Part shown: positions 11,883 through 24,076 of the stretch, in pieces
Position numbering within the stretch: the stretch's first letter is position 1
Layout: each line of letters opens with the position of its first letter
Assembly (NCBI GenBank): GCA_004794655.1
Contig: SMMW01000013.1
Span: 961,501-1,025,500 of the forward strand
Origin: Marisa cornuarietis
Lineage: Eukaryota; Mollusca; Gastropoda; Architaenioglossa; Ampullariidae
DNA: 64,000 nt
Direction: 5' to 3'
Made by a program: the position numbers and the translations under genes
Notes under the pieces: model-generated
Databases searched by the model: none
What the model was told of the DNA's origin: nothing
The model's input: the letters and a program-made list of their open reading frames with translations, nothing else

Positions 11883-14800
11883 TTAACTCCAGTCCAGCCT
11901 ATGGCTGCCTTGTCGTGTCTGTTCAGACAGATCTAGTGATGATCTCACTATGTTCCCACTGATGAGCTGTAAAGGGCTGAAGACTGTGTTGTTTTTATGT
12001 GGGCTGCTGTAGTTGAACAGAATCTCTGCATCCACTCTCTCAATGCCTTTACCTTTCTTGCTGCCTTTAGTTTTCGCATCTTTTTTGAGTTTGGTGGGAG
12101 TGTGCCCACCCAGAGGCACGGTCAAGTGAGGTTTGTCTGGAGAACAAACCACTGCCTTGTGGCTATTGTGATTTAGGCTAATCTGCCTCCGCACCTTCTT
12201 ACTACCCTGGCATGAGGAGGTACTCTTTGCAGGACTTTTATTACTGGTGAACAACTTTTTGTTGACAGATTCACTGAGGTACAAGTTGCAGGCATCTTCC
12301 CAAGAGGAGTCAGAAGCCTTGTCTGGGGAAGAGAAAGCTGGCAGGAAGTAATTAAAAGTCTCCATCCCAACCTCTTTGGAAGTATCACTAGGCAATCCCT
12401 GGGGTATTTCATCAAACACCCATTCATACTCCTCAGTGTCACTGACTTCAAACTCAGAGGCTTCCATGTAAGTTAGATCAGATGGCAGACCATCGTCGTC
12501 TCCAGTGAATCCAAGGAAAGGCGGAGCATCCACTTCACTCTCCAACAGGCGACACAAACTGCGGTCACTTAATAATTGCCAGCTGCCGTTGAGCTTGACC
12601 TTCTTGGTTGAACACAGAGCAGACACTTTTGAAACACACACTGTTTTAGTCACTGGCACAACTTTTTCCTTTGCTCTGCTCAACACTATGTTTTCACCGT
12701 CCTGTTTGTCTCTGCTTATCTGGTGTGTGCTGATATGCATATCAACGTCAGACCCTTCAGCACTGTTTTCAAGTCTCAAGTCAACTTTTTGAAAGAATCT
12801 GACCTTCTCTGAGTCTGTTTTACAATCTGACAACTCTCTTACACAGGTTTTCCTCTCAATACTACCATTCACTGCTTGACCACTACAAATGGCTTTCTCA
12901 TTAATGCTGCCTTCTTCCTCAGTTAGCACCACAGTACCTGGAGAATTAGCTTGGTGAAGTGAAGAATTAGTGTGTGCTGTGATGTCATGCATACTTTCCA
13001 AGACATTTATTTCATCACTTTTAGCAGTCTCTTCATCGCCGACATAGATTTTGCTTATGGCATTGGAAGACTCTTTCATATGTACAAAAATGGGCATTGA
13101 GCAGTGCACCTGAGATCTGGGGAAGACAGGGGAAACACAATGGTCATCAACTGATGCTTTCATCTGTTTCTCTGGAGTTCGGAGGTTGCTTCTCTCCCAT
13201 ACACAAGATTTGAACTGTGGACTGTGGCTTAATTTTCGCTTTCTACAGGTCTTTGACCAAGGGCTGGCTACAGAATGAGAAGGTGATTGTGCCCAGTCTA
13301 GACTTTCTGCAGGATGTTCTGTGCCAGTGCATATGTTGCTGCTGATTTCATGATCTTTGTCTTGAGCACCACAATTCTCTGGTGTAATTTCTGTCATGAC
13401 ATGTATTTTTTGCTCTGAATATTTGACTTCGGATCCCTTGTAAGAATTCTGCAAAAGGAGTTCCGTATGTCTAGTGTCTTGCACAAAATCCAAACAACCA
13501 TTCTCGACCATGTTAGCTTTGTGACCAGCCCAAGCATGCTCCTTGTCAGCCTCGTGAGAATCATTTTCTGATCTGTGATGAGAGCAGCTGTTCTCCTCTG
13601 GCAGCATAGCACCTGTCTGTGAGTCTGTTGAGCTTCCAAACTTTTGTGGAGTGGACCTCTTACTCAGCACATTCCCATGTTTACTGCTGTCTACAGCTGC
13701 CTCACTTGCACCAGCATCCACAACACATGGTGATGCACTTACAACTGGATCATTAGCACAACCCAACACTGCTCGTATCTTTACCATCCTCTTGTAAACC
13801 ACTTCTTTGCTCTTATCCATTTTCTTTTCATTCTGCTTAACATCAAAGTTCTGCTCAGGAGAACATGTACTTACTGGAGCAGTTTTCTGTTTAATACATG
13901 AGGATCTAATATTATCTTTTGTAGCAAGTCCACATTGCAAGCTGTTGTCTGTTTTATTTCGCCTCTGACTGGCAGGTTTCTGATTCAAATTATTTCTTAG
14001 TTCCAGTGGGGAACTATCTGCAGAGTTGACATTGCCCCTGACATCATAACAAGCTTCTGAAAAACTTGATACACATACTCTGTCAGTCATTAGTCCTATT
14101 GGCAGAACAGATAACAAACCTTCTTTACTCTGTTCACTGTTACCTTTATCTGAAAGGAAACTTTGGTTCCCACCCTTGTCTTCCACCACAGCCTGTAGGC
14201 ATCCCAGGGGGGAGTTTCCAAAAACCAAAGACCTTTCTTTCACTGGCTTCAGATCTCTGCTCCAGAGCTCAGGATTTCTGCTGGCTTCAGTCCGCACTTT
14301 GACCGGTGAGCCATATGCTGCTTTGGCTCCAGGTCTTCGAATAATGACTGCAGCTAAAGGGAGTCGTTCTGTAGTTGTCCCATGAGTTGCATCACAGGAG
14401 ACTTGCTCTTGAGTTCTGGAATTAACAGTGCAAATACTGGTCCTTGAGTTGCGAACTCTCTCCCAGTTTTTTGCTTTGCAGTTGTGGCAGTCACCATCTG
14501 CTATCAAGACGACTGGAGGGTTATTGCAGATGTCATCTTGTGCCCTACCAATCTGCTTTGCAGTTGCTGTCTGATGTCCCATTTTAAGAAGTGTTCCTGA
14601 TTCTGTTGTCTGGATCGATTCACTATTTGCAGAACTGCTGTAATCAAATGTATGCCAAGCGCAATTAGAATCACCATAGCAAATAAAACAGTGTGAAGCA
14701 ACATAAAAACCAAAAGAAAACCCACCACAGTTTGCACATCATAACATCTACGATGGATGCAGAGTAAATGCACATAAAACACCATTACCAGTTTAATTGT

Positions 14801-17800
14801 TAGCATTTACTATATTAAAATTATTTCAAACCAAAAACCAAAATTTTCTCCTAAAATTCTGCAGTTGAAGGCCTAAATAACTGCTTTTTCCCATTAGTAC
14901 TAGCCAGATGCACCCCCATATTAAGTTACCAACATCAAATGTTACAAGTTAAAATAGTAGCTATAAAATGCTGCCGAGGCAGAATTTGCTAGTTTGTCTG
15001 GTCATTCACAACCACAAAAATAATCACGCACAGCTGTTCTGTGTACCTGATGCTAACAGGCCGATTGGCAGCCTGGAGTTGGCAATGGCTAAGAAGAACA
15101 GACTGAAGAAAATCTGCAATGGAGGGCCCTTGAGAAATGACTTCATCTAATTTCTCATAGTTATGCTTGTCATACACAAAATCAACATGAGCTCTGTCTT
15201 TCACATGCTGAAACAGAAAAATTTGACATTTTAAAATTGTATGGGTGCTAACATACTACCCTCCACCCCTACCCACCAAACACTCTGCTAAAGTAGTCCA
15301 ACCAAAACAAGCAAAAAATTAGCAAATTATCATTAGCAGCTACCATGGAGGGCAGTACCTCTTTCATGTCTTCATATCTGGCACTACAACATTCACAAAA
15401 GCCACGGCGACGCTGAGTTTGTTTCTTTTGCTCCCTCTGTCTATGCAAATCACCTGCTGTCATGATCGGCACTCCAATCAAACGCAAGCTCTCTTCTCTG
15501 CAATGCACAGATAAGTATTTTACCAAGATAGCCAACCCTCAACCGTATTGGTGACAGGCGCTAACCACCGCGTCACTGGACCACCCTTAAAGCAATAAAG
15601 AACCAAAGATAATATCACAGCTGGAATATATCAGAGCGATGATTTGAAAAATACATTTTGAATAAACTATATCTGACAGTTTATCAAATAACTAAAGCAG
15701 AGAAATAATTCATATTATGTAGGCAAATAAGAACACTGTTACAAGAGTGATGTTTACTTCTGCTTAGAAGCTCCTTGCTGTGAAGGTGGCAAAGGCCAGT
15801 TGCCAACTGACGCTTTGCCATCCCGATCCCCTCGGCCGGAGCGCTGAATAAATGTCACCCCGTGTCCATCAAAAGGACATGTGCATGGAGGAGTGCTCAC
15901 GTTGAGATGTGGCCACTTGTTTAGCTTGAGGTAAACAGGACGATAATGCATGTCAACAGGCTCCACTTTGATATATGGCTCCTGCAGCTGCTGAGCTGTT
16001 GTCATAAGATAAAATGGCCATTCAGACAGTGATTACTACCTATAAGTGTGCTGGAAATATTTGAACTATGTAGATCATGGTTAATACCTTTTCTTTACAA
16101 ATACATTTTTCTGGAAATAATTTGTTTCACCGCATGGAGCAGTTTCTTTTGTAAACATAAAGTGAGAGTTAATTAAAATCAAATATAATGCATGAATTAA
16201 GAATACATAGGTACGCAGAGCTCATGTTGTATAAATGAGAAAGTGGTCTAGTTAGTCATCTTATCTAAATTTTCACGTAAAGTGTGAGTCCAGCATACCT
16301 TAACATTTTAACAAGAGTGCAGATTAATCCAGTTGTTCACCTTATCTAAAGAAGCATTTGTACAGCCCTGAAAGCTGCAACTCTGCCTACATCTTGTTAC
16401 CTGTGATAGTCACAGCTTTCTTTATAAATAATATGACTAAAAATGTCCTAAGATCATGTTGGTGATCAGTAGTTTTTGTTTAATTATCACTGTAAAACGT
16501 AAACTGCCAGTAAAACCAAATCTCTTTCGACATTTATGTAAGCAGGAACTTTACTTACAGTGCTTGGCAACTGATCTTTTTTTCTTTGAGTCTGAGTCCT
16601 GTAACAGATTTTTGATTGGTGATGAGATTGCTACTTTGCAGAACAAAAATTGCTTCAAAACAAACCCATCCCCTCCAAAACAAAACAACAAAAAAAAAAA
16701 TTCTGCAACACTCATTCAAGAATAATTAAAACGGATGCACAATCAATGTAAAATTTTTTAAAAAGGTGCTGAGCAAAGCTTTAGATTCATTCATAATCAC
16801 AAACATTCAAAGAGGCAATCTACACTAGCCTTTCCCTTGATATCACATGATTATCACGGATAAGGAACAGCTCATCGAAACAAGGTTCAGCACAGATTAG
16901 TGATCATGTCACTGGTAAAGCTGAAGAAGTATTTCTGAGAAAATTCTATAGCAAGTAGGGGTTGGAAGGGAAGGGGAGAAGCCATCAAGTACCAACACAC
17001 CTGAGCAATTTGTTCAAGAACATCTCCAAGTTTTGCCATCTCTTTGTCTAGCCATTTCAAAGCAGCTGAAAAACACACACACACACTTGTCAATCCAGCA
17101 AACCAGGGCCAGTAATCTGGACATACATGTAACATTTGCACCTCAAGGATATCATGGTTAATGAAGGACATCAGTTCCATGAAAAAAATTCCTTTAAAAT
17201 TTTACTAGGTCTTCCCACTGTCTACCACCCTGTCCTTTCCCATGCTTTGTTATATTTAAAATATTCCTTGTTCCTGCACCTCCATTTCAATTAAGTGATG
17301 GCATACAGAATAAAAGCTCAAGGAAACAGAAAAGGCAAATATTCCTCACCTTCACACGTGACTACTTTGATGCCCAACTTCTCTGCATTGGAAGCAACAC
17401 TGTTTGGCTGTATTTAAAAAGAGTAATAATACAACTTATTTTTTTACACAAAGGTATCATAAAAGAGTGGAGATAACAAAAAATATAAAAAGTATAGTCT
17501 GTTATTTCCATTTTTTAACTAGTTAATGGCAATACGTGCATGTCAATAATGGCCAATTAACTTTAACAGACAAAAAATATATGAAGAAAACAGAAGCATA
17601 AATAAATAGAAAGAACATAACCAAACAACTAGAGTTCTTGCTTTATCCCATTCATTCTTGCAGACTCCTGTACAGACACATGCATATGTTAAAGTTTAGA
17701 CTCTTCTGCACACAACAGCTAAAAACTCACACTAGGGCTGCGGTTCGCACAGGCTATCTGAGCTATAGTTCTGCCCCTTGTCATCTGGAATCCAGAATAA

Positions 17801-19399
17801 ACGCCAGCAAATATAGCCAAGTTTTCATATGCTTACCTTTGTGAAAAGGCATTTAGTACCAACAATTACTCAACAACAGTATGTCTGATGCTTTAACATA
17901 GTGATTAAGATTATCCAACATAGCTGTTGTAAGCTTTTATCCTCTGTCCATGGATACAGTAGCAATCAGAAGCAGTGAATACTCAAAAATCCAGAGTTAA
18001 TTTTTAAATCAAAATAATCCAATTAAATCAGTGATGTTCATATTGTATATTTACATACAGTACAGCTTACGGGAATGATCCTTGCACTGGCCACAGAAGT
18101 AGGGGAGGGCACAGCACTAAAAGGACTTGGAGTATTAACAAAGGCTGGGCTTTCTGGTCCATATCCCTCTTTTTGACCTTTGCTCTGAGATCTGACAGGT
18201 GCTGAATGGGAGATGACATAATTGACATCTTTGCTGAGGAAGTCTTCTACTTTCTGCACAATAAATAAAAAATAATGATTACAAGTATGTGTGAAAACAA
18301 TAGATTCATTTTATTATCCAGAGATTTGTCCACCTCAACCTCAAGTGAATGCTGCTACAGTGATAGATTTAAACATACTTTTCCAAACAATAATTCAAGT
18401 TTAATTCAAATCGAATAAATATAACTAGATACTGCTGTTGTAAGCAAGTAGCACCTACCTCTTTCATTATTAAATAGCTATTCAGGTAGGTTGATCTGCA
18501 AGAAGTCTTCCTATGTAGGCATTTTTTACAAAGATGGCAACATGTAAGACCGATACCTTAGGTTTAGTAACCATTGTTACAGCCATCTTAATGTTTATTA
18601 TTTGTTTAAGTTTGAAAAGAAATGATTGTGCTTTCTGCACTTGGAATGGTGACAAAACTTCAGTAGAACACAAAAAAAACAAAAAGATTTATAGTCAACT
18701 AAAACAGCCAATGCATAAACCTTTAGGTGATGTATGATGAATTCCCAAACTGTTTCATAATTAGGAACCTCCAAACGTGAAAATACATAAAGTATTTCAG
18801 ATAATAATACCAAACAAAATAGCATCTCTCTTTTACATAACCTTCAGTATGCCTACTTTTTCATTGCTACAAACTTACAGCACCAAGTTTCTTGAGTTTT
18901 GTCTCCAGTACTTTTGCTTGCTGAGAATCTTTGACATCTAAGTACACACTTTTACCCGTAAGTGGCAAACAGGTGAGATGAATTTTACTTTTTTTGTGGA
19001 AACTGCTGCTTGCTGGTTGAGACAATGGAACTGGAAAGTAAAGTCACATGTAAACTTTATTTGATCCAACCAACATGTTTAACAGATTTAAACTAATTTT
19101 GTTTAGATTTCACTAATGTATCATTTATTATGGAGTCACACAAAAGCTTTTCAGATGCCAGCAGTAAATGATGACTAGTATTACAAGTCTAATTTAAAGG
19201 AAGATTTATGATTAAAAGCGTTCGTTTACTGCCGATTAATGTTAACTTTCTCAGTTTCTGAAGTGATGTCTTTAGCAAACTTGGCGTGCATTATCAGCAG
19301 ACTAACAGGCATTCCAATAATTTAGATCAACATTTTAGTAATGCCAGAACTACAGGTACCTTTTTCTGATCGGGTGGATGAACGTTTCGTCCTCTTCAT
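11883..19399 (-). CDS. DBF4: DBF4, regulatory (activating) subunit of CDC7 kinase; ten coding exons, 1276 aa
   Basis: DBF4 binds and activates CDC7 kinase, which phosphorylates MCM helicase at replication origins. Coding exons: 19399-19360, 19030-18879, 18253-18071, 17407-17350, 17065-17001, 16598-16559, 15995-15758, 15497-15359, 15207-15047, 14637-11883. All junctions are GT-AG and the 3831 nt divide exactly by three. Motif N/BRCT-like region: LPLTGKSVYLDV (residues 35-46) and KVEDFLSKDVNYVIS (from 65). A 40-nt exon encodes the basic linker DSDSKKKRSVAKH (167-179). Motif M: PYIKVEPVDMHYRPVYL (from 186). Motif C zinc finger: C293, C296, H306, H312, with the family spacing CX2C-X9-HX5H, split by an intron between E305 and H306. 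The last exon encodes a 917-residue disordered tail with DAPPFLGFTG (FLGFT 1066-1070), matching a short C-terminal motif of human DBF4. It is longer than human DBF4 (about 674 aa). The start is the ATG of exon 1, encoding MKRTKRSSTRSEK; an untranslated exon further upstream cannot be excluded. It is head-to-head with WDR74. Confidence 0.93.
15541..15588 (-). repeat. Fragment of tRNA-headed SINE (head only) in a DBF4 intron
   Basis: Read on the minus strand, this contains GGTTAGCGCCTGTCACCAAT, the same block as the SINE at 39069-39248 (GGTTAGCGCCTATCACCAAT), preceded by an A-box-like stretch. Only about 48 bp of the head remains, in the intron between the motif-M and zinc-finger exons of DBF4. 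Confidence 0.6.
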
Positions 19400-19981
19400 T
19401 TTCGTAACAACTTCAGAGGCCCCGTATTATAACTTCAAGAATTTTAGAAGAGCTAAAAACATAGCTTGCTTTTGGTAATCAGTTATTTCCAACGAGAAAG
19501 GTAATCAAGAACTCAACGCAAACCACTTTTTGACCCGTAGGCATAGCAAGCTTTTCTTTTATTTTAGTTCTCAGCTTGCGTGGTATACACAAATAATTTG
19601 AACTTCAACAAAAATATATCCATAAATCACAATGCCATTAACAGCAAATTAAAAAAAGACCTATACATAAGAAAAAAAGACTAGAAACTGCTCTTGTAAA
19701 TTCTAGTGTTAGCTTCCCGCCTGTCCCTCCCCTTATTCACCCTTTGAAGCGATTCCAAAACGCGCCCTCGATTATGTGTAGCCGCTTACATCAATAAAAA
19801 TAGACCCATTATTTATATTGCTAAACTTTGCTATTACAAACCTTCAATAAAAATTGTATTTTATCTTCTTTCTTAATAATTGCCGTGACAATTGAAAAAA
19901 TAAGATTTGTTAACGTTTCGTTTTTTTTCTTACTTCCGATACTTTCTTTGTAAATTGTCGCCTCAAGCATTGCCAATAAAT
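19400..19981. promoter_or_regulatory. Divergent promoter interval between DBF4 and WDR74
   Basis: The two start codons are 582 bp apart on opposite strands, so promoters and 5' UTRs of both genes must fit here unless distant untranslated exons exist. The right half has a short CG-containing segment around 19745-19775 (AAAACGCGCCCTCG). ACTTCCG near 19931, close to the WDR74 start, resembles an ETS/GABP site, a common feature of housekeeping divergent promoters. No TATA box in a convincing position was identified. The regulatory reading is inference from geometry. Confidence 0.6.
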
Positions 19982-21187
19982 ATGGCGGCCACGTGGTCGT
20001 ACAACGTTTTTGCTGGAGCAGAAAATGGCCTTTTGAAAGGCATAAATACTGGAGACAAAAAATGGGAAAATCTTCACTCCGTTGCAGCTTCAAAGAAAAG
20101 TAAGGAGATTTTAACATTGTGTTGGGAAAGTGATAGACAAAACAGAATTTGTGCTGGTCTCCGAGACAACACCATTATAACCATCAATACAGACGGAACA
20201 ATGGATGAGAAAGGATTTTTTAAGTGCGATTCTGGTGGTCATATAAAAACTATCGCAATGTTGAACAATAATTTCATTACTGGGTTTAGTAGTGGAATTG
20301 TAAAGCTTTGGCATGAGGAACCAGTATTGGTGAATACTGGAACAAATTTATCAGCGTTTGCACAGTGCAGTGCAGAACGCAATATAATTGCCACTGGGGG
20401 CAAAGAAAATCCACTGAAACTGTGGGATTTGATTAAAACTAATCAAGAAATATTTACAGCCAAAAATGTTAAAAATGACTGGCTGAATCTGCGGGTGCCA
20501 GTGTGGGTAACGCGGGCAGCATTTCTTGATGCCAGAAGACGGATTGTGACGGGGACTGGGTATCATCAAGTTCGACTCTACGACCCACTTTCGCCTAAGC
20601 GCCGACCGATTCTAGAAATGACTTTCAGAGAACATCCAGTGACAGGTCTTTCAGTTCGTCCAGGCATGGAACTGCAAGTTGTAGTGGGCAACACACATGG
20701 AGATATGGGACTGCTAGACCTTCGCAAAGGAAAGATGGTGAATCTCTTTAAAGGATTCAATGGAGGTATCACTGATATTCAGTGCCATCCAACTGCACCA
20801 TTCATCGTGTCGTGTGGCGTTGACAGATATGTGCATGTGCATAATATTGAAACTAGGGAACAAGTACATAAATTTTATCTCAAGTCACGTCTGAACTGTG
20901 TTTTACTTTCCGATGTCTGGTCAGATGAGATACAAAGCAGTGGGGCAAGTGCAGAGAGGGGAGTTGTGACCCAGATAGACAGTATGGAGAACATTGATTC
21001 AATGGAAGACATAAATAATGACATATGGAGCAGTCTTGATGTTGTGAAAACTAAAACAGTAAAGAAATCTGCCCAGAAGCGAAAGCTAGAACTGGAAGTA
21101 GATTCTAAAACATTTGTCCAGACTCATAAGACGAAGAAAAAAAGGGCAGTTAAAAAAAAGAACATAAGCAGTGAGTTATTGTATTAG
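19982..21187 (+). CDS. WDR74: WD repeat protein WDR74 (Nsa1 homologue), single exon, 401 aa
   Basis: WDR74 is the metazoan counterpart of yeast Nsa1. It is a nucleolar seven-bladed beta-propeller that works with the AAA ATPase NVL in pre-60S maturation and exosome-linked rRNA processing. The protein is collinear with the vertebrate one: W..VFAGAENGLLKG near the N-terminus, IATGGKENPLKLWDL, AKNVKNDWLNLRVPVW, TGYHQVRLYDPLSPKRRPIL, VVGNTHGDMGLLDLR, QCHPTAPFIVSCGVDRYVHV, YLKSRLNCVLLS. A lysine-rich tail (KKKRAVKKKN, last 20 residues) serves as a probable nucleolar signal. Length is close to human (385 aa). I chose the ATG at 19982 (MAATWSYNVFAG) because homology begins there; an upstream in-frame ATG at 19907 adds 25 non-conserved residues. 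No intron interrupts it. The gene starts 582 bp from DBF4 in the opposite direction. Confidence 0.93.
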   Translation: MAATWSYNVFAGAENGLLKGINTGDKKWENLHSVAASKKSKEILTLCWESDRQNRICAGLRDNTIITINTDGTMDEKGFFKCDSGGHIKTIAMLNNNFITGFSSGIVKLWHEEPVLVNTGTNLSAFAQCSAERNIIATGGKENPLKLWDLIKTNQEIFTAKNVKNDWLNLRVPVWVTRAAFLDARRRIVTGTGYHQVRLYDPLSPKRRPILEMTFREHPVTGLSVRPGMELQVVVGNTHGDMGLLDLRKGKMVNLFKGFNGGITDIQCHPTAPFIVSCGVDRYVHVHNIETREQVHKFYLKSRLNCVLLSDVWSDEIQSSGASAERGVVTQIDSMENIDSMEDINNDIWSSLDVVKTKTVKKSAQKRKLELEVDSKTFVQTHKTKKKRAVKKKNISSELLY

Positions 21188-23358
21188 ATTTATACATGTT
21201 TTGTTAATTCTTCTAAAAATAGGAATCCCAAATGTACTAGTGATTAAGAAGAAACCTAGATAGGCGGTGGCTGTAAAGTGCAGGGCTTACACATATAACA
21301 GAAAATTGTGACAGAAGACCATAGTGTTGGTAATGGTGTCATTAGACTTCTGTATACATTTAGTCAGACTAGAAATATATCAAGTGTAGCTGTAATGAAA
21401 GGCTACTTATAAAGGTATGGCTGGTTTCCTTCAGTGCATGTGTTGTGTATTGCTTGCATGTTCATGTACGCATGGCTGTGTGTGTGTGTTTTTTTTCTTT
21501 TCGATATTTCCTCCTCCTTGGCTGTGTGTGTGTGCTGAAGTATATTGACTGTTTCTCCTTTAACTTCTCCCCCGACCTCTACATACTGGTTATAATAATT
21601 TTTGTGCATAAAAATATAAAGACTTGCAAAGAAGTGTTAAAACAACATACATGCAGATAACCTAACATTTCAACTAACTGTTAAAAATTTATTACGAAAT
21701 AGATGTGTAACAGTATAGTTGCAAACAGCAACAAGCTATGATATTGTGATAATTTTGTTTTTACAGGCATCGCAGTGTGTTTTGTACATGTGCTAGATTA
21801 AAATACAAGACCATGTGCATGTTGACAACATAGCTTTTCAGATATGTCCTGATATAACACAGATACCTTATATTTTTAGACTTGGGCAGTTACCTGAATT
21901 TACAAGAAAAATGTTAATCAGAACAAGAAAAGTGTAAAAGAAGGTTTGGTATCATACAAAAATCTGTTTTATGTTGATTTATTTCTACAGTGTATTCTGT
22001 GATCATCTAAGCAAAGAAAATTGTAATGGTCATTATTTTGCAATAATTGTCTGACGACTGTCTTTTTTAATCATGAATTAGATCATAAATCAAGAAAGGT
22101 GGCATTGCAGACTGTAAGAAATGTTTGGAGTTGTGAAAATGACAAAGACCTGTAGTGATTGTGGAAGAAACGTGAAAGCTATGAAATCAATGCTTAGTTT
22201 TTGTTTGCTAAAACGTCGTAAGAAAAAGTATGAGCACAGTTGATGCACAGCTCTCTCCCATGAAACATGCTTCTCCTTCACTCCACTTTGCTCATTCTCG
22301 TGTTCATGTTTGCCATTGTTTCATCCATTTTCTTATGCTTGTATTTTTTTTTATTGTGGTATGGTTGACTGTCAGTTCATTTGTATTCTTTTGTGCACAG
22401 CACTCTGAGTTCACCTTCACACAGAAAAATGTGCTCTACAAATTCCTTTATCGTCATCAGATCAAGTGATGTTTGTACAACAATTGCACAGCTTTCAAGA
22501 TTCATAATCATAAGGATAAATACTTTAGAGATGTGTTTGTATGTAGCAGCTTTATGGGATTGAATACCTTTGTCCAACCAGCACATAGAACATTCTGTTT
22601 ATAGACTCCAAAACAGTTGGTAAATACCCATAGTGATATGCGATATATGTTTAAAAAATTGCACAACATGCATGGATTTAGATTTATTTGAAACATATTT
22701 TATTAAAATTAATGAGTACACTTCAGTTTTTGCGTTCATGCTATAGTATTGCCTTTCTGAATGAAATTTTGATAGTATCCTGTGAAACATGAATATTGCA
22801 AGCAAATAATAATACAGATTTTAAAAGCAAATTTCATCAACACCTGAAGAACTTTGCTGCTTGCATAAAATGTACATGCAATCAGTGTAATACAAAAGTC
22901 AACAATTAAGATCAAAACCTAAGTAATGTTAACATATATTTAAAAGGTATGTAATCACATAGAAAAGTTTATAGTGGATAACAGTAACATTTTGTACTTG
23001 ATTTAAGGGCACTTGAGTTTCCGGTAGAATGCAAGTGAAAATGTGAATTTAGCAATTAACTATTACAATAATATAGAATTAACTGCATTTTTATAGATTT
23101 CTCTAATCATAAATGTAAAAATGGGAAATTTTCTTGAAACTGCAAACAAATGATTTGCTGATATGACTGGATGAGGACCTGAATGTTGAACATCATAACT
23201 TGAAAAAAATCTTACACTTTCGCTCGCTAAACCACTTTTAATAATCTAAGTAGGTGGGCCTAATATTTTTGTGAATGGTGACAAGAATTATAAACATCTT
23301 ATGCTGATGTAAAAAATATTATTATGCATTTAAGGTCATAAAAATGTCTGCACAAAAT
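21188..23358. other. AT-rich noncoding interval between WDR74 and the inverted-repeat element
   Basis: It presumably holds the WDR74 3' UTR. I see no conserved exon. Two short TG-rich tracts lie near 21477-21535. A degenerate LINE-type tail occurs at 22390-22460. Otherwise it is featureless AT-rich sequence with scattered short open frames. Confidence 0.5.
22390..22460 (+). repeat. Degenerate L2-like LINE/SINE 3' tail
   Basis: The order CACAGCACTCTGAG, then AAAATGTGCTCTACAAAT, then CTTTATCGTCATCA follows the common L2-type 3' tail (AGCGCTTTGAG ... AAGCGCTATATAAAT ... ATTATT). A clearer copy lies at 37385-37470. It is diverged, so confidence is limited. Confidence 0.4.
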
Positions 23359-23366
23359 GAGAAAAC

Positions 23367-24076
23367 GGTAACCGGTTGATTCGACTAGGGTCGTTTCGTC
23401 TAACGGTTGTTTCGACTAGGGTCGGTTCGACTAAGTCGAGTCGTCTATAGGACGCATGAAATGCTATAGGACGTGGTCTGCTTCATGACAGCCTGCCTCC
23501 TCGCAACTCTCACTTTAACTTTCGTTATAAGGTGCATCTACAGCCCCCATCCCGCACTGTCTGACCAAGGCCTTCTAAATTAAGTGGGTCAGCGGCTGCG
23601 TAACTCGAGTGTTCAGGTCTCCCCTGGCATTAGTTGAGCCTGGGAATCGCAGGCACTTACTTAAGGGAAACCGCCGCCATCGCTTCAGGGCTACACCCCT
23701 TATGTGGAAGACTAGTCTATTTAGTACCGGAGACTAGCATTTGTTTTCATTCTGACCAACTTGAAGCCGGTGCTGAGTGATAAACGCGTCTTTTTTTTTA
23801 CTGTTCCCACGTGTGTGAGTCAATTTTTACACTGAGGGACGGTTGGATGCGTCGCCGGCATTGTGCTTGTTGAGAGCGTGCATGCGAGAGTGGAACGTGT
23901 GGAGCACGATTGCTGAACTCGACAATTAGCACTATTTACATGATACATTTCTATTGTTTATTAACATTTAAATCACTTCAGTTTCTTTCTATTTCATGCA
24001 TCCTATAGCACTTCATGCCTCCTATAGACGACTCGACTGTTAGATGAAACGACCCTAGTCGAATCGACCGGGAACC
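23367..24076. mobile_element. Non-autonomous DNA transposon with long terminal inverted repeats and 8-bp TSD (hAT-like)
   Basis: The ends are inverted copies: left GGTAACCGGTTGATTCGACT, right (reverse complement) GGTTCCCGGTCGATTCGACT. Both continue with AGGGTCGTTTCRTCTAAC and GTCGAGTCGTCTATAGGA, giving arms of roughly 75-100 bp. The left arm carries an extra internal partial duplication of the CGACTAGGGTCG segment. The 710-bp element is flanked by perfect 8-bp direct repeats GAGAAAAC (23359-23366 and 24077-24084). An 8-bp target duplication is typical of hAT (also P and Merlin) transposons. There is no transposase frame inside, so it was mobilised in trans. It sits between the convergent WDR74 and SGPP genes, 142 bp from the SGPP stop codon. 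Confidence 0.88.
23957..23962 (-). terminator. Candidate SGPP poly(A) signal located inside the transposon
   Basis: AATAAA on the minus strand (TTTATT on plus), about 256 bases after the SGPP stop. I find no AATAAA or ATTAAA between the stop and this site, so the nearest canonical hexamer for SGPP lies within the 710-bp element. Use of this site is inference. Confidence 0.4.

Noticed and set aside
19907..19981. Upstream in-frame ATG extending WDR74 by 25 residues
   Set aside because: The extra residues (MLTFRFFSYF...) are not part of the family N-terminus; homology starts at the 19982 ATG.
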